Shown: positions 8,550 to 16,999 of the stretch, one piece after another
Position numbering within the stretch: the stretch's first letter is position 1
How the letters are laid out: each line of letters starts with the position of its first letter
DNA from: an uncultured Lachnospiraceae bacterium
GTDB taxonomy: Bacteria > Bacillota > Clostridia > Lachnospirales > Lachnospiraceae
Assembly (NCBI GenBank): GCA_948441955.1
Contig: CAOJQZ010000043.1
Span: 1-20,203, forward strand
Reading direction: 5' to 3'
Length of the DNA stretch: 20,203 bases
Notes under the pieces: model-generated
What the model saw: the letters and a program-made list of their open reading frames with translations, nothing else
What the model was told of the DNA's origin: nothing
Database searches by the model: none
Translations under genes and position numbers: made by a program

Positions 8550-9290
8550 CTATCCTTCTCCTCTTCGCAGATATTCTTCCGTTACCTCCTGACAGGCTCC
8601 GTCCCTTTTTACGATTCCTTTCTCAAGCCACACTGCTCTTGTACATATCTCCCGGACCTGCTCCATGCTGTGAGAAACTAAAAGAATGGCTGTTCCGCTC
8701 CCCCGCATCCTGCGGATACGCTCCTTACATTTTTCCTGAAAAGTAAAATCCCCTACCGAAAGGACCTCGTCTACAATCAGTATATCCGGAGTCCCGAAGG
8801 TCATCACAGAAAAAGCAAGTCTGGCAAGCATACCCGAGGAATAATTTTTAAGAGGCGTATCCATGAATTTTTTTAATCCGCTGAAGTCTACAATCTCGTC
8901 ATAATGCTCCCGCATAACAGAACGCGAATGGCCCAGAATCGCACCGTTTAACCATACGTTTTCCCTTGCGGTCAGATCCATATCAAAGCCCGCTCCAAGC
9001 TCAATAAGAGGGGCGATCGTACCGCTTACCTTTACCTCGCCCTCTGTAGGTTCCAGTACTCCGGCAAGTATCTTTAAAAAGGTGCTTTTGCCGCTCCCGT
9101 TAAGGCCTATAAGGGCGGTGCACTCTCCTGCTTCCATCCGGAAATCCACATTCCTTAAAGCCCATAGGATATCATAGGATATATTCCCCTTTATTTTTTT
9201 TACAAAATACTCTTTTATGTTGTCTATTTTTTCCGAGGCAAGATGAAACTTCATAGAAATATTCTTTGCCTCTATAATCTGTCTTTTCAT
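8550..9290 (-). CDS. Polysaccharide/teichoic acid ABC exporter, ATP-binding subunit
   Basis: A 246-residue ATPase of the TagH/Wzt/KpsT class that powers export of a lipid-linked glycan together with the permease encoded just upstream. Motifs are Walker A GLNGSGKST (62-70), the signature YSSGM (150-154), Walker B ILIVDEVLSVGD (170-181) and the H-loop LVSHS (His207). The segment GTIAPLIELGAGFDMDLTARENV is characteristic of this export class. It stops right after the nucleotide-binding domain, so the C-terminal carbohydrate-binding extension of Wzt proteins is absent. A longer reading frame back to 9446 exists, but it runs inside the permease gene; the ATG at 9290 has TAGGAG seven bases upstream and gives the normal family N-terminus. 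It is ten bases from the permease stop. Confidence 0.93.
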   Translation of the reverse strand: MKRQIIEAKNISMKFHLASEKIDNIKEYFVKKIKGNISYDILWALRNVDFRMEAGECTALIGLNGSGKSTFLKILAGVLEPTEGEVKVSGTIAPLIELGAGFDMDLTARENVWLNGAILGHSRSVMREHYDEIVDFSGLKKFMDTPLKNYSSGMLARLAFSVMTFGTPDILIVDEVLSVGDFTFQEKCKERIRRMRGSGTAILLVSHSMEQVREICTRAVWLEKGIVKRDGACQEVTEEYLRRGEG

Positions 9291-9297
9291 ATTGCAG

Positions 9298-9302
9298 CTC
9301 CT
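9298..9302 (-). promoter_or_regulatory. Ribosome binding site of the ABC ATPase gene
   Basis: AGGAG on the minus strand, seven bases before the ATG at 9290 and overlapping the stop codon region of the permease gene. It supports the short start and rejects a 52-residue N-terminal extension. Confidence 0.75.
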
Positions 9303-10065
9303 ACATGTCCAGAATAAACTGCTTCTGTCTCTTCTTAAAAACTGCCGCGCCGATAAGGAACATAAGAAGAGATGGAAAAAGGCAGTACAGGGTACGTCCT
9401 GCCTCCGGCGCGTCTCCCTGCATGACAATATCTCTGAATATGTCAATCATGCCGGTAACCGGATTATAATGCACAATTCTCCTCATATAATCAGGAAGAA
9501 TGGAAAAAGGATAAATCACTGGCGTCAGATAAAAAAGAACGGTGCAAAACACACTGTAAAGATGCAGTATATCACGGAACCGCACCGTTACCGCCGCCAG
9601 CAGAAGCCCCGCTCCAAAGGAAAATAAAATCAGGCAGAAAAAAGGGAATATTACAAAAACAGTGGAAAAGGAAAGCTGATCTCCTGTGATAAGCATTACA
9701 GCAACAAGGGCTGCAAAGGATGCAAACAGATTCACTGCTCCTGACAAAATTTTCGCGAGAACAAGCATATATTTCGGCAGGTATACCTTCTTAATCAGTG
9801 AAGCATTTCCCAGTATTGCCGTCATTGCATCCGTTGTGGCTGTCTGATAGTAGTTAAATACTACCTGGCCGCTTAAAATATAGATTGCATAATTTTCTAT
9901 ATCAAAACGGAACAGCTTCGAAAAAACAAGATATAAGACCATCATCATCAGAAGAGGATTTAAAACAGTCCACAGTACGCCAAGCACAGACCTTCTATAT
10001 TTTATCTTTATGTCCCGTAATATCAGTTCAAATAAAAGGGCTTTAAATTTCCAGAACTCTCTCAT
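9301..10065 (-). CDS. Polysaccharide/teichoic acid ABC exporter, permease subunit
   Basis: A 254-residue integral membrane protein of the ABC-2 type (TagG/Wzm/RfbA class). The N-terminal cytoplasmic segment contains LILRDIKIKYRRSVLGVLWTVLNPL, here noted only by its parts RDIKIKYRRSVLG and LWTVLNPLL, which is the conserved amphipathic entry region of these permeases. About six hydrophobic segments follow, including a YLTPVIYPFSILPDY periplasmic-side loop and a final LLMFLIGAAVF helix before a basic tail. With the ATPase encoded downstream it should export a complete glycan across the membrane. The ATG at 10065 has TGGAGA six bases upstream. Longer frames reach 10134 but pass through a hairpin and have no ribosome site. 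Confidence 0.92.
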   Translation of the reverse strand: MREFWKFKALLFELILRDIKIKYRRSVLGVLWTVLNPLLMMMVLYLVFSKLFRFDIENYAIYILSGQVVFNYYQTATTDAMTAILGNASLIKKVYLPKYMLVLAKILSGAVNLFASFAALVAVMLITGDQLSFSTVFVIFPFFCLILFSFGAGLLLAAVTVRFRDILHLYSVFCTVLFYLTPVIYPFSILPDYMRRIVHYNPVTGMIDIFRDIVMQGDAPEAGRTLYCLFPSLLMFLIGAAVFKKRQKQFILDM

Positions 10066-10070
10066 CACTT

Positions 10071-10076
10071 TCTCCA
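10071..10076 (-). promoter_or_regulatory. Ribosome binding site of the ABC permease gene
   Basis: TGGAGA on the minus strand ends six bases before the ATG at 10065. The more upstream in-frame ATG at 10077 overlaps this site and has no Shine-Dalgarno sequence of its own. Confidence 0.6.
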
Positions 10077-10091
10077 TCGGATAATTGCGAA

Positions 10092-10133
10092 TGAAAAGGG
10101 ATACAGCTCCGGCAGACGGCTGCATCCCTTTCA
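10092..10133 (-). terminator. Hairpin between the BspA-like gene and the ABC permease gene
   Basis: An inverted repeat pairs 10095-10107 with 10119-10131: 13 pairs with an 11-base loop. One pair (10103/10123) is a mismatch on the plus strand but a G-U wobble in RNA made from the minus strand, so the structure is meant for minus-strand transcripts. The arm ends in TTTT and then CATTC, a short U-tract. It lies 29 bases after the BspA-like stop. It may be a weak terminator or attenuator that lowers expression of the export genes, or an RNA-processing site. No convincing separate promoter was seen between it and the permease. Confidence 0.5.
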
Positions 10134-10161
10134 TATATTTACGTGTTTTTATAAATATAGC

Positions 10162-13100
10162 CTATGCATCTTCACGGTCTGATGTTCTATATTTAACAAC
10201 CAGAACGGCAATCATTACAATTGCCAGGAGCAAAAACAGCGTTGCCGCCCCATCCATAAGAGACCTGCCGCCCACAACCTGATTCGCTAAAGGTGTCTCG
10301 TCATCCTTTATTTCCCGGATATCTTCCGCCCCTTTTACTGTCCCGGCCGTACTGGAAGCGTCTTCTTTGCGGCCCTCCTTAGAAGTCTTCTCAGACTTTC
10401 CTGCATTTGCCGCCTCTTTTGCCGGCTCTCTGCCGCTCTGTACTGATGCAGGGTTCGTCCCTGTAATATTCACTGTTCTTGAGACAACCGAGCTTCCAGG
10501 CAGGGCGGGCCTTACGCCTGTATTGGCAGAAGGGGCTTTTGTACTGCCGGTTCCCGGCTCCGGTTTTGCCTCTTCCTTTGGCATCCCTTTTATAACAACA
10601 TTTTTATCAAAGGCCTCCGCCCCTACGCTTTTAATGGTCTTCGGAAGCGTGACCTCCGTAAGCTTATTACCGGTAAAGGCCTGATTTTCAATTGTCACAA
10701 GGTTCTTCGGCATTGTAACCTTTGTTAGGCCGTAACCCTGAAAGGCTCCCCTGCCAATGTCTGTAATGTTCTTTCCCTCCGGATTTTTATCCGGAAGTAC
10801 AACCTCCGCCGTATATTTTATAAAATCCATTCCCTTTTGCGTGAAGCCTGTAAGGGCTGTCCCTGTATAGCTAAAACAGTCGGCCGTCCAGTTCGCCTGG
10901 AATACAATTTCCTGGCAGTCCTCCGTCTCAAAACTCATGTGCTCCGGATTGGATGTGAAGCATTTTACAGCGCCGCTTTCTTCAAATCCCGTGTTATTTT
11001 TAAATGCATTGGGAGCTAAGGCCTTCAGGGAATCCGGAAGTACCGCCTCCTCCAGATAACCCATCCTGAACGCCAGCGATCCGATGGTTTCCACTCCCTC
11101 TTCCAGCGTTAATTTCTTTAATGTAATTGCTTTATAGGTTCCCTCAAATGCAGAATCACCGATTGTTTTTACATTGCCCGGAACAGTAAGCTCCGTCAGA
11201 TGATGCAGCTTAAACGCCGCCCTGCCAATCGCGGTTACTGAGTTTGGAATTACAAGGGTTTCCAGCCTGTCGCCCGAGAATGCAAAGTCTCCGATCTCTG
11301 TTACCGTATCCGGTATCTCCACATGGGCCAGCCTGATATTACTTGAAAATACACCGGATTCCAACCTTGTCAGTCCCCTTGATAATTTTATCTCTGTAAT
11401 ATTATTTGCAGAAAATGCTCCGGTTCCCATACTCGTTACCGTATCCGGCAGCGTAACCGCCGTCATTTTGTTGGAATTAAACGCGTTGCCTCCGATGCTG
11501 GCAAGTCCCTCGGGAAACTCTACCGTAACAAGATTATTATACTGGAACGCAGTTTCCCCGATAGACGTTACCGTATCCGGAATAACCGCCGTATCCATGC
11601 CGTTTACGGAATCCACGCCCGTATGGCCCTGATCCCATTCCTCCTCCGGAATACGGAATGCAGAATCGCCAATCGAGGTAATAGGTTCTCCTGTAGCCGG
11701 ATTCACACCTGGAATTACAAGATTCCGGTTTCCCTTCCGGGTAATATGTCCCTGCTCTGACCAGCCGGTTACCGTCCCGCCGTCATAGGTAAAGTCCTCC
11801 ATGGACCAGCCGCTTTTTAACATCTTTTCTATCATAACCTTATGGCCTGTTCCAACCGGTTTAAACTTGGAGGTTTCTTCCATATGCTTTTCATTCCCGC
11901 TGTACAGAAGAACGGTTCCCTTTGCTGCGTTTGCGAAAGCTGATTTCTTCAGCTCTGTTAATGTTTCAGGTATGGTTACGTAAGACAGTCCGGAACACCG
12001 GAAGGCGCTGTTTCCGATTGACTTTAGATTCCGGGACAAGGTCAGCGTCTCTAACGCCTTCCCTCCCTCTGTCTGTGCAAATGCACTGTCTGCAATGGTA
12101 ATTACACTGTCCGGTATAACCAGATTTTTAAAATGGTTTCCTCCGAAAGCCGATCTCTGAATCACCTCTACGCTGTCCGGTATGGTGATTTCTGTAAAAT
12201 CAACCGCTCCTTCCGCCGATGCAATATAAAACGCGGAGGCCGGTATTTCTTTCAATGAATGAGACAGCCTCACGTTAGCAATACGGCTGTTTCCCATAAA
12301 TACGGCCGCGCCCAGCGTGTTTACGCTGTCCGGCAGAAGGACGGAAGTCAGGTTGTTATTCTTGAACGCAGACTGTCCGATTTCCATAAGTCCCTCCGGG
12401 AAAAGCACCTTTTCAATCTTATTATCCTGGAACACAAATTTCCCGATTCTTTTTAATTCAGGGGGCAGCACCACCTCTGTATATGTGCTTTCCTCCTGCT
12501 GCTTAAAGAGGCCTCCCTGATTAGCCGCAGCGTCCGCAAGCTCCGTAATAACCGTACCCTCCGGAGATGTCCTGGGCAGAATCAGAACCGCGCCTGCATA
12601 CTCTCCTGCAAGGCCGGTAATAGCGCCACCCTCATAGGTGAAGATTCCCTTGTTCCGTATCTCAAAGGTATTGTTCCTTTGTGCGCTGAACTTATCTATC
12701 TGCTCCTGGCTGCCGGACCAAAGGATAACGCTGCCGTAGGTTCCTCCCTTAAACGCCGCTGCATTCAGCTTCACTACGCTGGAGGGAAGATCCGCCGTCC
12801 TTAGCGCCGAAGCGTTAAAGGCTCTGCTCCCAATCTCTGTAAGGCCTTCGTGCAGGATGAGGGTTTCCAGTACCTCCCTGCCTTCTGAGCTGCTGAACGC
12901 CGCTGTTCCTATGGTTTTCACTGTGCCGGGGATTTCAAGCTTTTTTATGCTGTTTCCGGCAAATGCGTTATTCCCGATGGCTGTAATCCCCTCCGGAATA
13001 GCCAGCTCGCTATAAGGAGCGCTTACACTGTTCATAAAGGCGGAGGCAGGTATCGTCTTCAGGCTTCCTGAAAGTACGATTCTTTCTATAGTCGGATTGG

Positions 13101-16035
13101 TCATGAACACACCGTTGCCCAGTGTTTCCACGCTGTCCGGAAGTATAACCTCCGTCAGCTCATTGGTGTGGAACGCAAAATTCCCGATCTCCTTTAAGGT
13201 ATCCGGAAATACCGCCTTCTTAATCCCGTTTCCGCGGAATGCTGAAACGCCGATTCTTTCCAGTTTGGCCGGAAGACTTAAGCTTTCAAAGGTAATTCCT
13301 TCTCCTCCAAACAGGCCGTTTGTACCGGCTGCGTCCCCAATCTCCGTCACCCACCGGCCTTCCGGAGTCTGGTCCGGAATTGTGAGTTCTTCCTTTTCTT
13401 CCCTTTTTAACAGGCCCTTTTCCGAAAATCCGGTTACAGCTGTGCCTTCATAGAGGAAGTCCTCCGTACTCCACGGACCTGGTTTGATTTTAACAATATG
13501 TCCGGAACCTGCCTGTACGATTTTACTGCTTTCGTACTGCTCCATGCTGTCTACATATACGGTAACCTGACCGCCTTTGTTTCCTCTGAACGCGTCCTTG
13601 TTAAGCGTTTTTACCGTAGACGGAAGCTCCACGGTCTTAAGAGCCGCCCAGCCGAAGGCTTGGCTGTTTATCGTCTCAAGCCCCTCGTGCAGAATCAGCT
13701 CCTGCAATTTCTCACTGCCTTCTCCGTTGCCGAAAGCCGCCCTGCCGATGGTCTTCACTGTCCCGGGTATCTCAAGCTTCTTAATACTGTTTCCGGAAAA
13801 CGCATTATTTCCGATATCTGTGATCCCCTCCGGAATAACCAGCTCGCTATAGGGCGCCTGCCGGCCGTTGTTTATAAATGCGGACGCCGGTATCTTTACC
13901 AGATTTTTGGATAGTACAATCCTCTGCAGATTGGGGTTCGTTCCGAAAGCTGCGCTTCCGATCTCTGTTACACTGTCCGGAAGCAATACCTCCTGGAGAT
14001 CATTGGTCTGAAATGCCAAATTACCAATCTGCTTTAAGGTATCCGGGAACACAATCTTTTTCACTGCGTTTCCTCGGAACGCGGAATTTCCGATTCTCTC
14101 CAGATGTGAAGGAAGACTGACAGATTCAAAATCACATTCAAACAGTCCCTCCGCTTTCGACGTGTCTGCAATCGCCGTTACCTCCGCCCCGTCTGGCGTG
14201 TAATCCGGAATCACCAGATTATGATTGTCCTCGCTCTTTAATTTTCCTGTTTCAGAAAATCCGGTCACCGTAGTTCCTTCATATATGAAATCGTCTGTAT
14301 TCCATTCGCCCAGATTCGGCTTCACTCTATGATATTGGGAATCCGGATATGTTTTTTTCGTATTTGTATATAAAAGAATCTTTTCCTCTGCTTCTCTTTT
14401 AAACGCATCGGGATCCAAAGTATTCAGGCTGTCCGGTATATTTGCTCTGTCAAGCGCCGAGCCTGCGAAGGCTTCCCTTTTTATTTCCTCTGTTCCCTCG
14501 CCGAAGGTAAGCTCTGTAAGAGCCGCCTTTCCCTGGGCAAACGCTCCTTCCGAAATGCTTTTCACGGTTCCCGGGATAAAGAGCGACGTTATTTCATTCC
14601 CGCGGAATGCATTTTTACCGATAACCCGAAGTTTAGAAGGAAGGGTCAGACTGCTGATTTTGCATCCCTCAAAGGCTCCTTCGCTGATCTCAACTGCCGT
14701 ATCCGGAATCTGAATGCGGCTGAACGGCTCTCCCTCCGCCCGGAATACGCCCTTTACCGCCGTTACATTTTTGCCCTCTTTTGTTTTTTCAGGCAGCAGC
14801 AGTTCCTTATTATTTTGGCTTTTCTTTAGTCCGGATACGCTTAATCCGGTCACTGCCCCTCCGTCATAGGTAAAATCGTCTGCCGTCCATGCCTGATCCG
14901 TTTCTGGCTTGCCGTCCACAATCAGCTTCTGATGCCAGGAGAGCTGCGCCTCTGATTTCCTGTCTATATGATGGATTCTTTCCATATTGGCAAGATTGGG
15001 ATTATCTGTATACATATAGACTACTCCGCCAAGCTCCTCCTCTCCTGAAGGGGCGCTGTCCGGAACGCTCTCTACGCCTGGATTGAACAGAAACGCCTTT
15101 TTTTCCACAACCATAGTAAAGTCCGGAAGCCTTACGGATGTAATCCGGTTTTCGGAAAATGCAAATGCATGTATTTCACACTGAAAATCACATGTGGCAG
15201 GAAATCCGACGGAAGACAAATTATTGTTGGCAAAGCAGGAATTTTCCATCCACCATATGGTGCTTGGTATCGTCACAGTCTCCAGCCGGTTATACTTAAA
15301 GGCAGACGTCTGCACCGCAATAACGCCCTCCGGAAGTACAAGCCGGGTCAGATTATTTTTGTAAAACGCATTGTCGCCGATAATAAAATTTCCGCGCCTT
15401 GTAACCACGTGTGTAACTACATCATCATAGGGCACAATGGCTCCCTCAGGAAACGTCACCTCCGTAAGCCCCTGATTTGAAAACGCATTAGGAGCAACTC
15501 CCATAATCTTCTCTCCATCGGGAGTCTCCGCCGGAATAACAAAAGATTTATTCTTTTCCAGCTTCTCCAGACCGGATTCTGAAAAGCCGGATACTGCTGT
15601 TCCTGATACCACAAACTCCCTGGAGTAATCACAGCCGTAAAGCCTTTCCGACATCTCCGTATAGGTGAAATCCTCCGCCGTCCACTCTGCGCTCCCGGAA
15701 GTATCCTTCTCCTCTGCCGCCGCCGTAAGAATCTCGTCTTCTGCCGGCTGCTCCTCCGGCTGTATCGTTTCCCCTTCCGGCTCTGTCTCCTCCGTGGCCG
15801 GCTCTGTTTCCTCTATAACCGGATCGGCTTCCGCCGTATCGCCGTCGGAGGCCGTATCACCCAAGTCTTCCGTTCTCTCCGTTTCAGCCCCCATCTCCTG
15901 ATCCTCTGCTTCGGAAAACTCCGCCGCCGGCGTCTCCTCTGTCATCATCTGCTGTTCCCCGGCAGCAAATGATGTAACTGCAAGCGACAGACTTAACAGG
16001 ATTGAAAGAAATCCTGCCATGCATCTTTTCTTCAT
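10162..16035 (-). CDS. Giant BspA-like leucine-rich-repeat surface protein
   Basis: A 1957-residue secreted protein with dozens of LRR_5 (BspA/TpLRR) repeats of the type IPDSVTxIGxxAFxxNxLxxV. A signal peptide (1 to about 25, MKKR then a hydrophobic core ending SFA) is followed by a Glu/Thr-rich acidic stretch to about 115. Seven units each open with a W-x-x-x-D-F-x-Y-x-G-type header, at residues 118, 383, 578, 855, 1132 (Trp lost), 1410 and 1716. Most close with a short VxLY/CFTxN element. Units 3, 4 and 5 are 277, 277 and 278 residues long. A Pro/Ser/Thr/Ala linker (about 1820-1910) leads to DDETPLA, one transmembrane helix (about 1926-1947) and the tail KYRTSDREDA. No LPXTG is present, so it is probably membrane-anchored. 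BspA-like proteins are typically adhesins. The start codon shares one base with the stop of the rhodanese gene and has GGAGGG six bases upstream. Confidence 0.93.
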   Translation of the reverse strand: MKKRCMAGFLSILLSLSLAVTSFAAGEQQMMTEETPAAEFSEAEDQEMGAETERTEDLGDTASDGDTAEADPVIEETEPATEETEPEGETIQPEEQPAEDEILTAAAEEKDTSGSAEWTAEDFTYTEMSERLYGCDYSREFVVSGTAVSGFSESGLEKLEKNKSFVIPAETPDGEKIMGVAPNAFSNQGLTEVTFPEGAIVPYDDVVTHVVTRRGNFIIGDNAFYKNNLTRLVLPEGVIAVQTSAFKYNRLETVTIPSTIWWMENSCFANNNLSSVGFPATCDFQCEIHAFAFSENRITSVRLPDFTMVVEKKAFLFNPGVESVPDSAPSGEEELGGVVYMYTDNPNLANMERIHHIDRKSEAQLSWHQKLIVDGKPETDQAWTADDFTYDGGAVTGLSVSGLKKSQNNKELLLPEKTKEGKNVTAVKGVFRAEGEPFSRIQIPDTAVEISEGAFEGCKISSLTLPSKLRVIGKNAFRGNEITSLFIPGTVKSISEGAFAQGKAALTELTFGEGTEEIKREAFAGSALDRANIPDSLNTLDPDAFKREAEEKILLYTNTKKTYPDSQYHRVKPNLGEWNTDDFIYEGTTVTGFSETGKLKSEDNHNLVIPDYTPDGAEVTAIADTSKAEGLFECDFESVSLPSHLERIGNSAFRGNAVKKIVFPDTLKQIGNLAFQTNDLQEVLLPDSVTEIGSAAFGTNPNLQRIVLSKNLVKIPASAFINNGRQAPYSELVIPEGITDIGNNAFSGNSIKKLEIPGTVKTIGRAAFGNGEGSEKLQELILHEGLETINSQAFGWAALKTVELPSTVKTLNKDAFRGNKGGQVTVYVDSMEQYESSKIVQAGSGHIVKIKPGPWSTEDFLYEGTAVTGFSEKGLLKREEKEELTIPDQTPEGRWVTEIGDAAGTNGLFGGEGITFESLSLPAKLERIGVSAFRGNGIKKAVFPDTLKEIGNFAFHTNELTEVILPDSVETLGNGVFMTNPTIERIVLSGSLKTIPASAFMNSVSAPYSELAIPEGITAIGNNAFAGNSIKKLEIPGTVKTIGTAAFSSSEGREVLETLILHEGLTEIGSRAFNASALRTADLPSSVVKLNAAAFKGGTYGSVILWSGSQEQIDKFSAQRNNTFEIRNKGIFTYEGGAITGLAGEYAGAVLILPRTSPEGTVITELADAAANQGGLFKQQEESTYTEVVLPPELKRIGKFVFQDNKIEKVLFPEGLMEIGQSAFKNNNLTSVLLPDSVNTLGAAVFMGNSRIANVRLSHSLKEIPASAFYIASAEGAVDFTEITIPDSVEVIQRSAFGGNHFKNLVIPDSVITIADSAFAQTEGGKALETLTLSRNLKSIGNSAFRCSGLSYVTIPETLTELKKSAFANAAKGTVLLYSGNEKHMEETSKFKPVGTGHKVMIEKMLKSGWSMEDFTYDGGTVTGWSEQGHITRKGNRNLVIPGVNPATGEPITSIGDSAFRIPEEEWDQGHTGVDSVNGMDTAVIPDTVTSIGETAFQYNNLVTVEFPEGLASIGGNAFNSNKMTAVTLPDTVTSMGTGAFSANNITEIKLSRGLTRLESGVFSSNIRLAHVEIPDTVTEIGDFAFSGDRLETLVIPNSVTAIGRAAFKLHHLTELTVPGNVKTIGDSAFEGTYKAITLKKLTLEEGVETIGSLAFRMGYLEEAVLPDSLKALAPNAFKNNTGFEESGAVKCFTSNPEHMSFETEDCQEIVFQANWTADCFSYTGTALTGFTQKGMDFIKYTAEVVLPDKNPEGKNITDIGRGAFQGYGLTKVTMPKNLVTIENQAFTGNKLTEVTLPKTIKSVGAEAFDKNVVIKGMPKEEAKPEPGTGSTKAPSANTGVRPALPGSSVVSRTVNITGTNPASVQSGREPAKEAANAGKSEKTSKEGRKEDASSTAGTVKGAEDIREIKDDETPLANQVVGGRSLMDGAATLFLLLAIVMIAVLVVKYRTSDREDA
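11809..14304 (-). repeat. Three tandem ~277-codon intragenic repeats in the BspA-like gene
   Basis: Units 14304-13474, 13473-12643 and 12642-11809 encode successive modules of 277, 277 and 278 residues. Each has a header, a run of LRRs in the same order and a closing strand element. Units one and two are clearly similar at DNA level: for example 12930-13020 and 13770-13855 share long stretches encoding IPGTVKTIG, GNSIKKLEIPG, IGNNAF and PYSEL. The equal lengths indicate tandem duplication of a whole module rather than of single LRRs. Such arrays can expand or contract by recombination. Confidence 0.8.
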
Positions 16036-16973
16036 TACTCTCCCTCCTTCTCCACTTCACCGACTACCGCCCATCTCCAGAAAGACTGACAGTAGCTGTA
16101 GGTTTCCTGGTATCCGCACATCTCCAGAACAACCTGCACATAGGCTGAGCGAATCCCGCCTGTGCAGTAGGTTACAATCTTATCGTCCTTTCCAACGCCG
16201 CTATCCTCGAACAGCTTTATAATCGTATCGTTATCTTTAAGAGTTCCGTCTTTTTGAAACAGTTCTGTATAGGGGATATGTACCGCCCCCGGAAGATGTC
16301 CTCCCTGGGCCTCATTGTACAGAACCGCGCCTTCATACTCCTTCTCTGTACGTACGTCTACAATCTTATAATCCTCATAATGCTCCATCAGCTCCTCTGT
16401 AGTAATATCATGAGACTTATCAAGCTCCTCCACCTGCAGATCCGAGCTTAAGTCCTTCCCGGGCTTTCCCTTAACCGGAGCGCCGATATCCTTTAGAGCA
16501 GAGATGCCGCCGTCAACCATCTTAATGTTCCCGCAGCCTGTCTGTCTTAATTCCCAGAGGATTCTTCCGTCCTCTCCCCAGCCCTCCTCCGGCTGGCCCA
16601 GTACGATAATTTCCTTCTCTTTATCAATTCCCAGGGCCTGCAGGCGTCTGGTAAGCTCCGAGGGTTCCGGTACAAGCCCCCAGCCCTCGTCTCCTTCCTT
16701 TCCCTCCTGGCAGGTTGACAGCTCTTGCCATTCTGTTACCGCCGCGCCCTCTACCGTGCCCTTTCCCGCTGCCGCCGCTCCGCGGGCATCCACGAACAGC
16801 ACGTTTTCATCCCCGATCTTTCCTTCGGCCTCTCTGGCGCTTATGACAAATTCCCCTTTAAAGTCCGAGGTCCCGTCTGTTTTTTCTTTTTTCCCTGAGG
16901 AACAGCCTGCTGTCACAGCCAGAGCTGTAAGTACAACGCCTGCCCTCAGAATTCCTGTCAGATTTGCCTTCAT
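16035..16973 (-). CDS. Tandem rhodanese-domain lipoprotein
   Basis: A 312-residue predicted lipoprotein. The signal MKANLTGILRAG plus hydrophobic core ends in VTAGC, so Cys24 is expected to be lipidated and the protein tethered outside the membrane. Two rhodanese-like domains follow. The first (about 42-175, VLFVDARGAAAAGKG, IIVLGQPEEG, MVDGGISALKD) has no cysteine in the active-site loop and is probably structural. The second (about 190-310) has KIVDVRTEKEYEGA, GHLPGAVHIPY and the active loop TYCTGGIRSA with Cys270. This inactive-active layout is that of thiosulfate/3-mercaptopyruvate sulfurtransferases, which move sulfane sulfur via a cysteine persulfide. Substrate and acceptor are unknown. 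GGGAGG lies ten bases before the ATG. It is 26 bases after a glycosyltransferase gene and its TAA overlaps the ATG of the BspA-like gene. Confidence 0.9.
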   Translation of the reverse strand: MKANLTGILRAGVVLTALAVTAGCSSGKKEKTDGTSDFKGEFVISAREAEGKIGDENVLFVDARGAAAAGKGTVEGAAVTEWQELSTCQEGKEGDEGWGLVPEPSELTRRLQALGIDKEKEIIVLGQPEEGWGEDGRILWELRQTGCGNIKMVDGGISALKDIGAPVKGKPGKDLSSDLQVEELDKSHDITTEELMEHYEDYKIVDVRTEKEYEGAVLYNEAQGGHLPGAVHIPYTELFQKDGTLKDNDTIIKLFEDSGVGKDDKIVTYCTGGIRSAYVQVVLEMCGYQETYSYCQSFWRWAVVGEVEKEGE

Positions 16974-16999
16974 GGTTTTTTAGCCTCCCGTTAACCCTT

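Noticed and set aside
9291..9446. A 52-residue N-terminal extension of the ABC ATPase
   Set aside because: It is coded in another frame of the permease gene and lacks family similarity. The ATG at 9290 has its own AGGAG and gives the usual N-terminus.
10066..10134. A longer start for the ABC permease
   Set aside because: It would translate through the hairpin at 10092-10133 and has no Shine-Dalgarno sequence; ATG 10065 has one.
11809..14304. Regularly spaced DNA repeats that might suggest a CRISPR array or satellite
   Set aside because: The repeats stay in frame with a single open frame, vary in sequence and encode LRR modules. Unit length is over 800 bases.
16035..16973. The rhodanese as a toxin or defence effector
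   Set aside because: It has a lipoprotein signal and a normal tandem sulfurtransferase layout; no immunity or nuclease partner is present.
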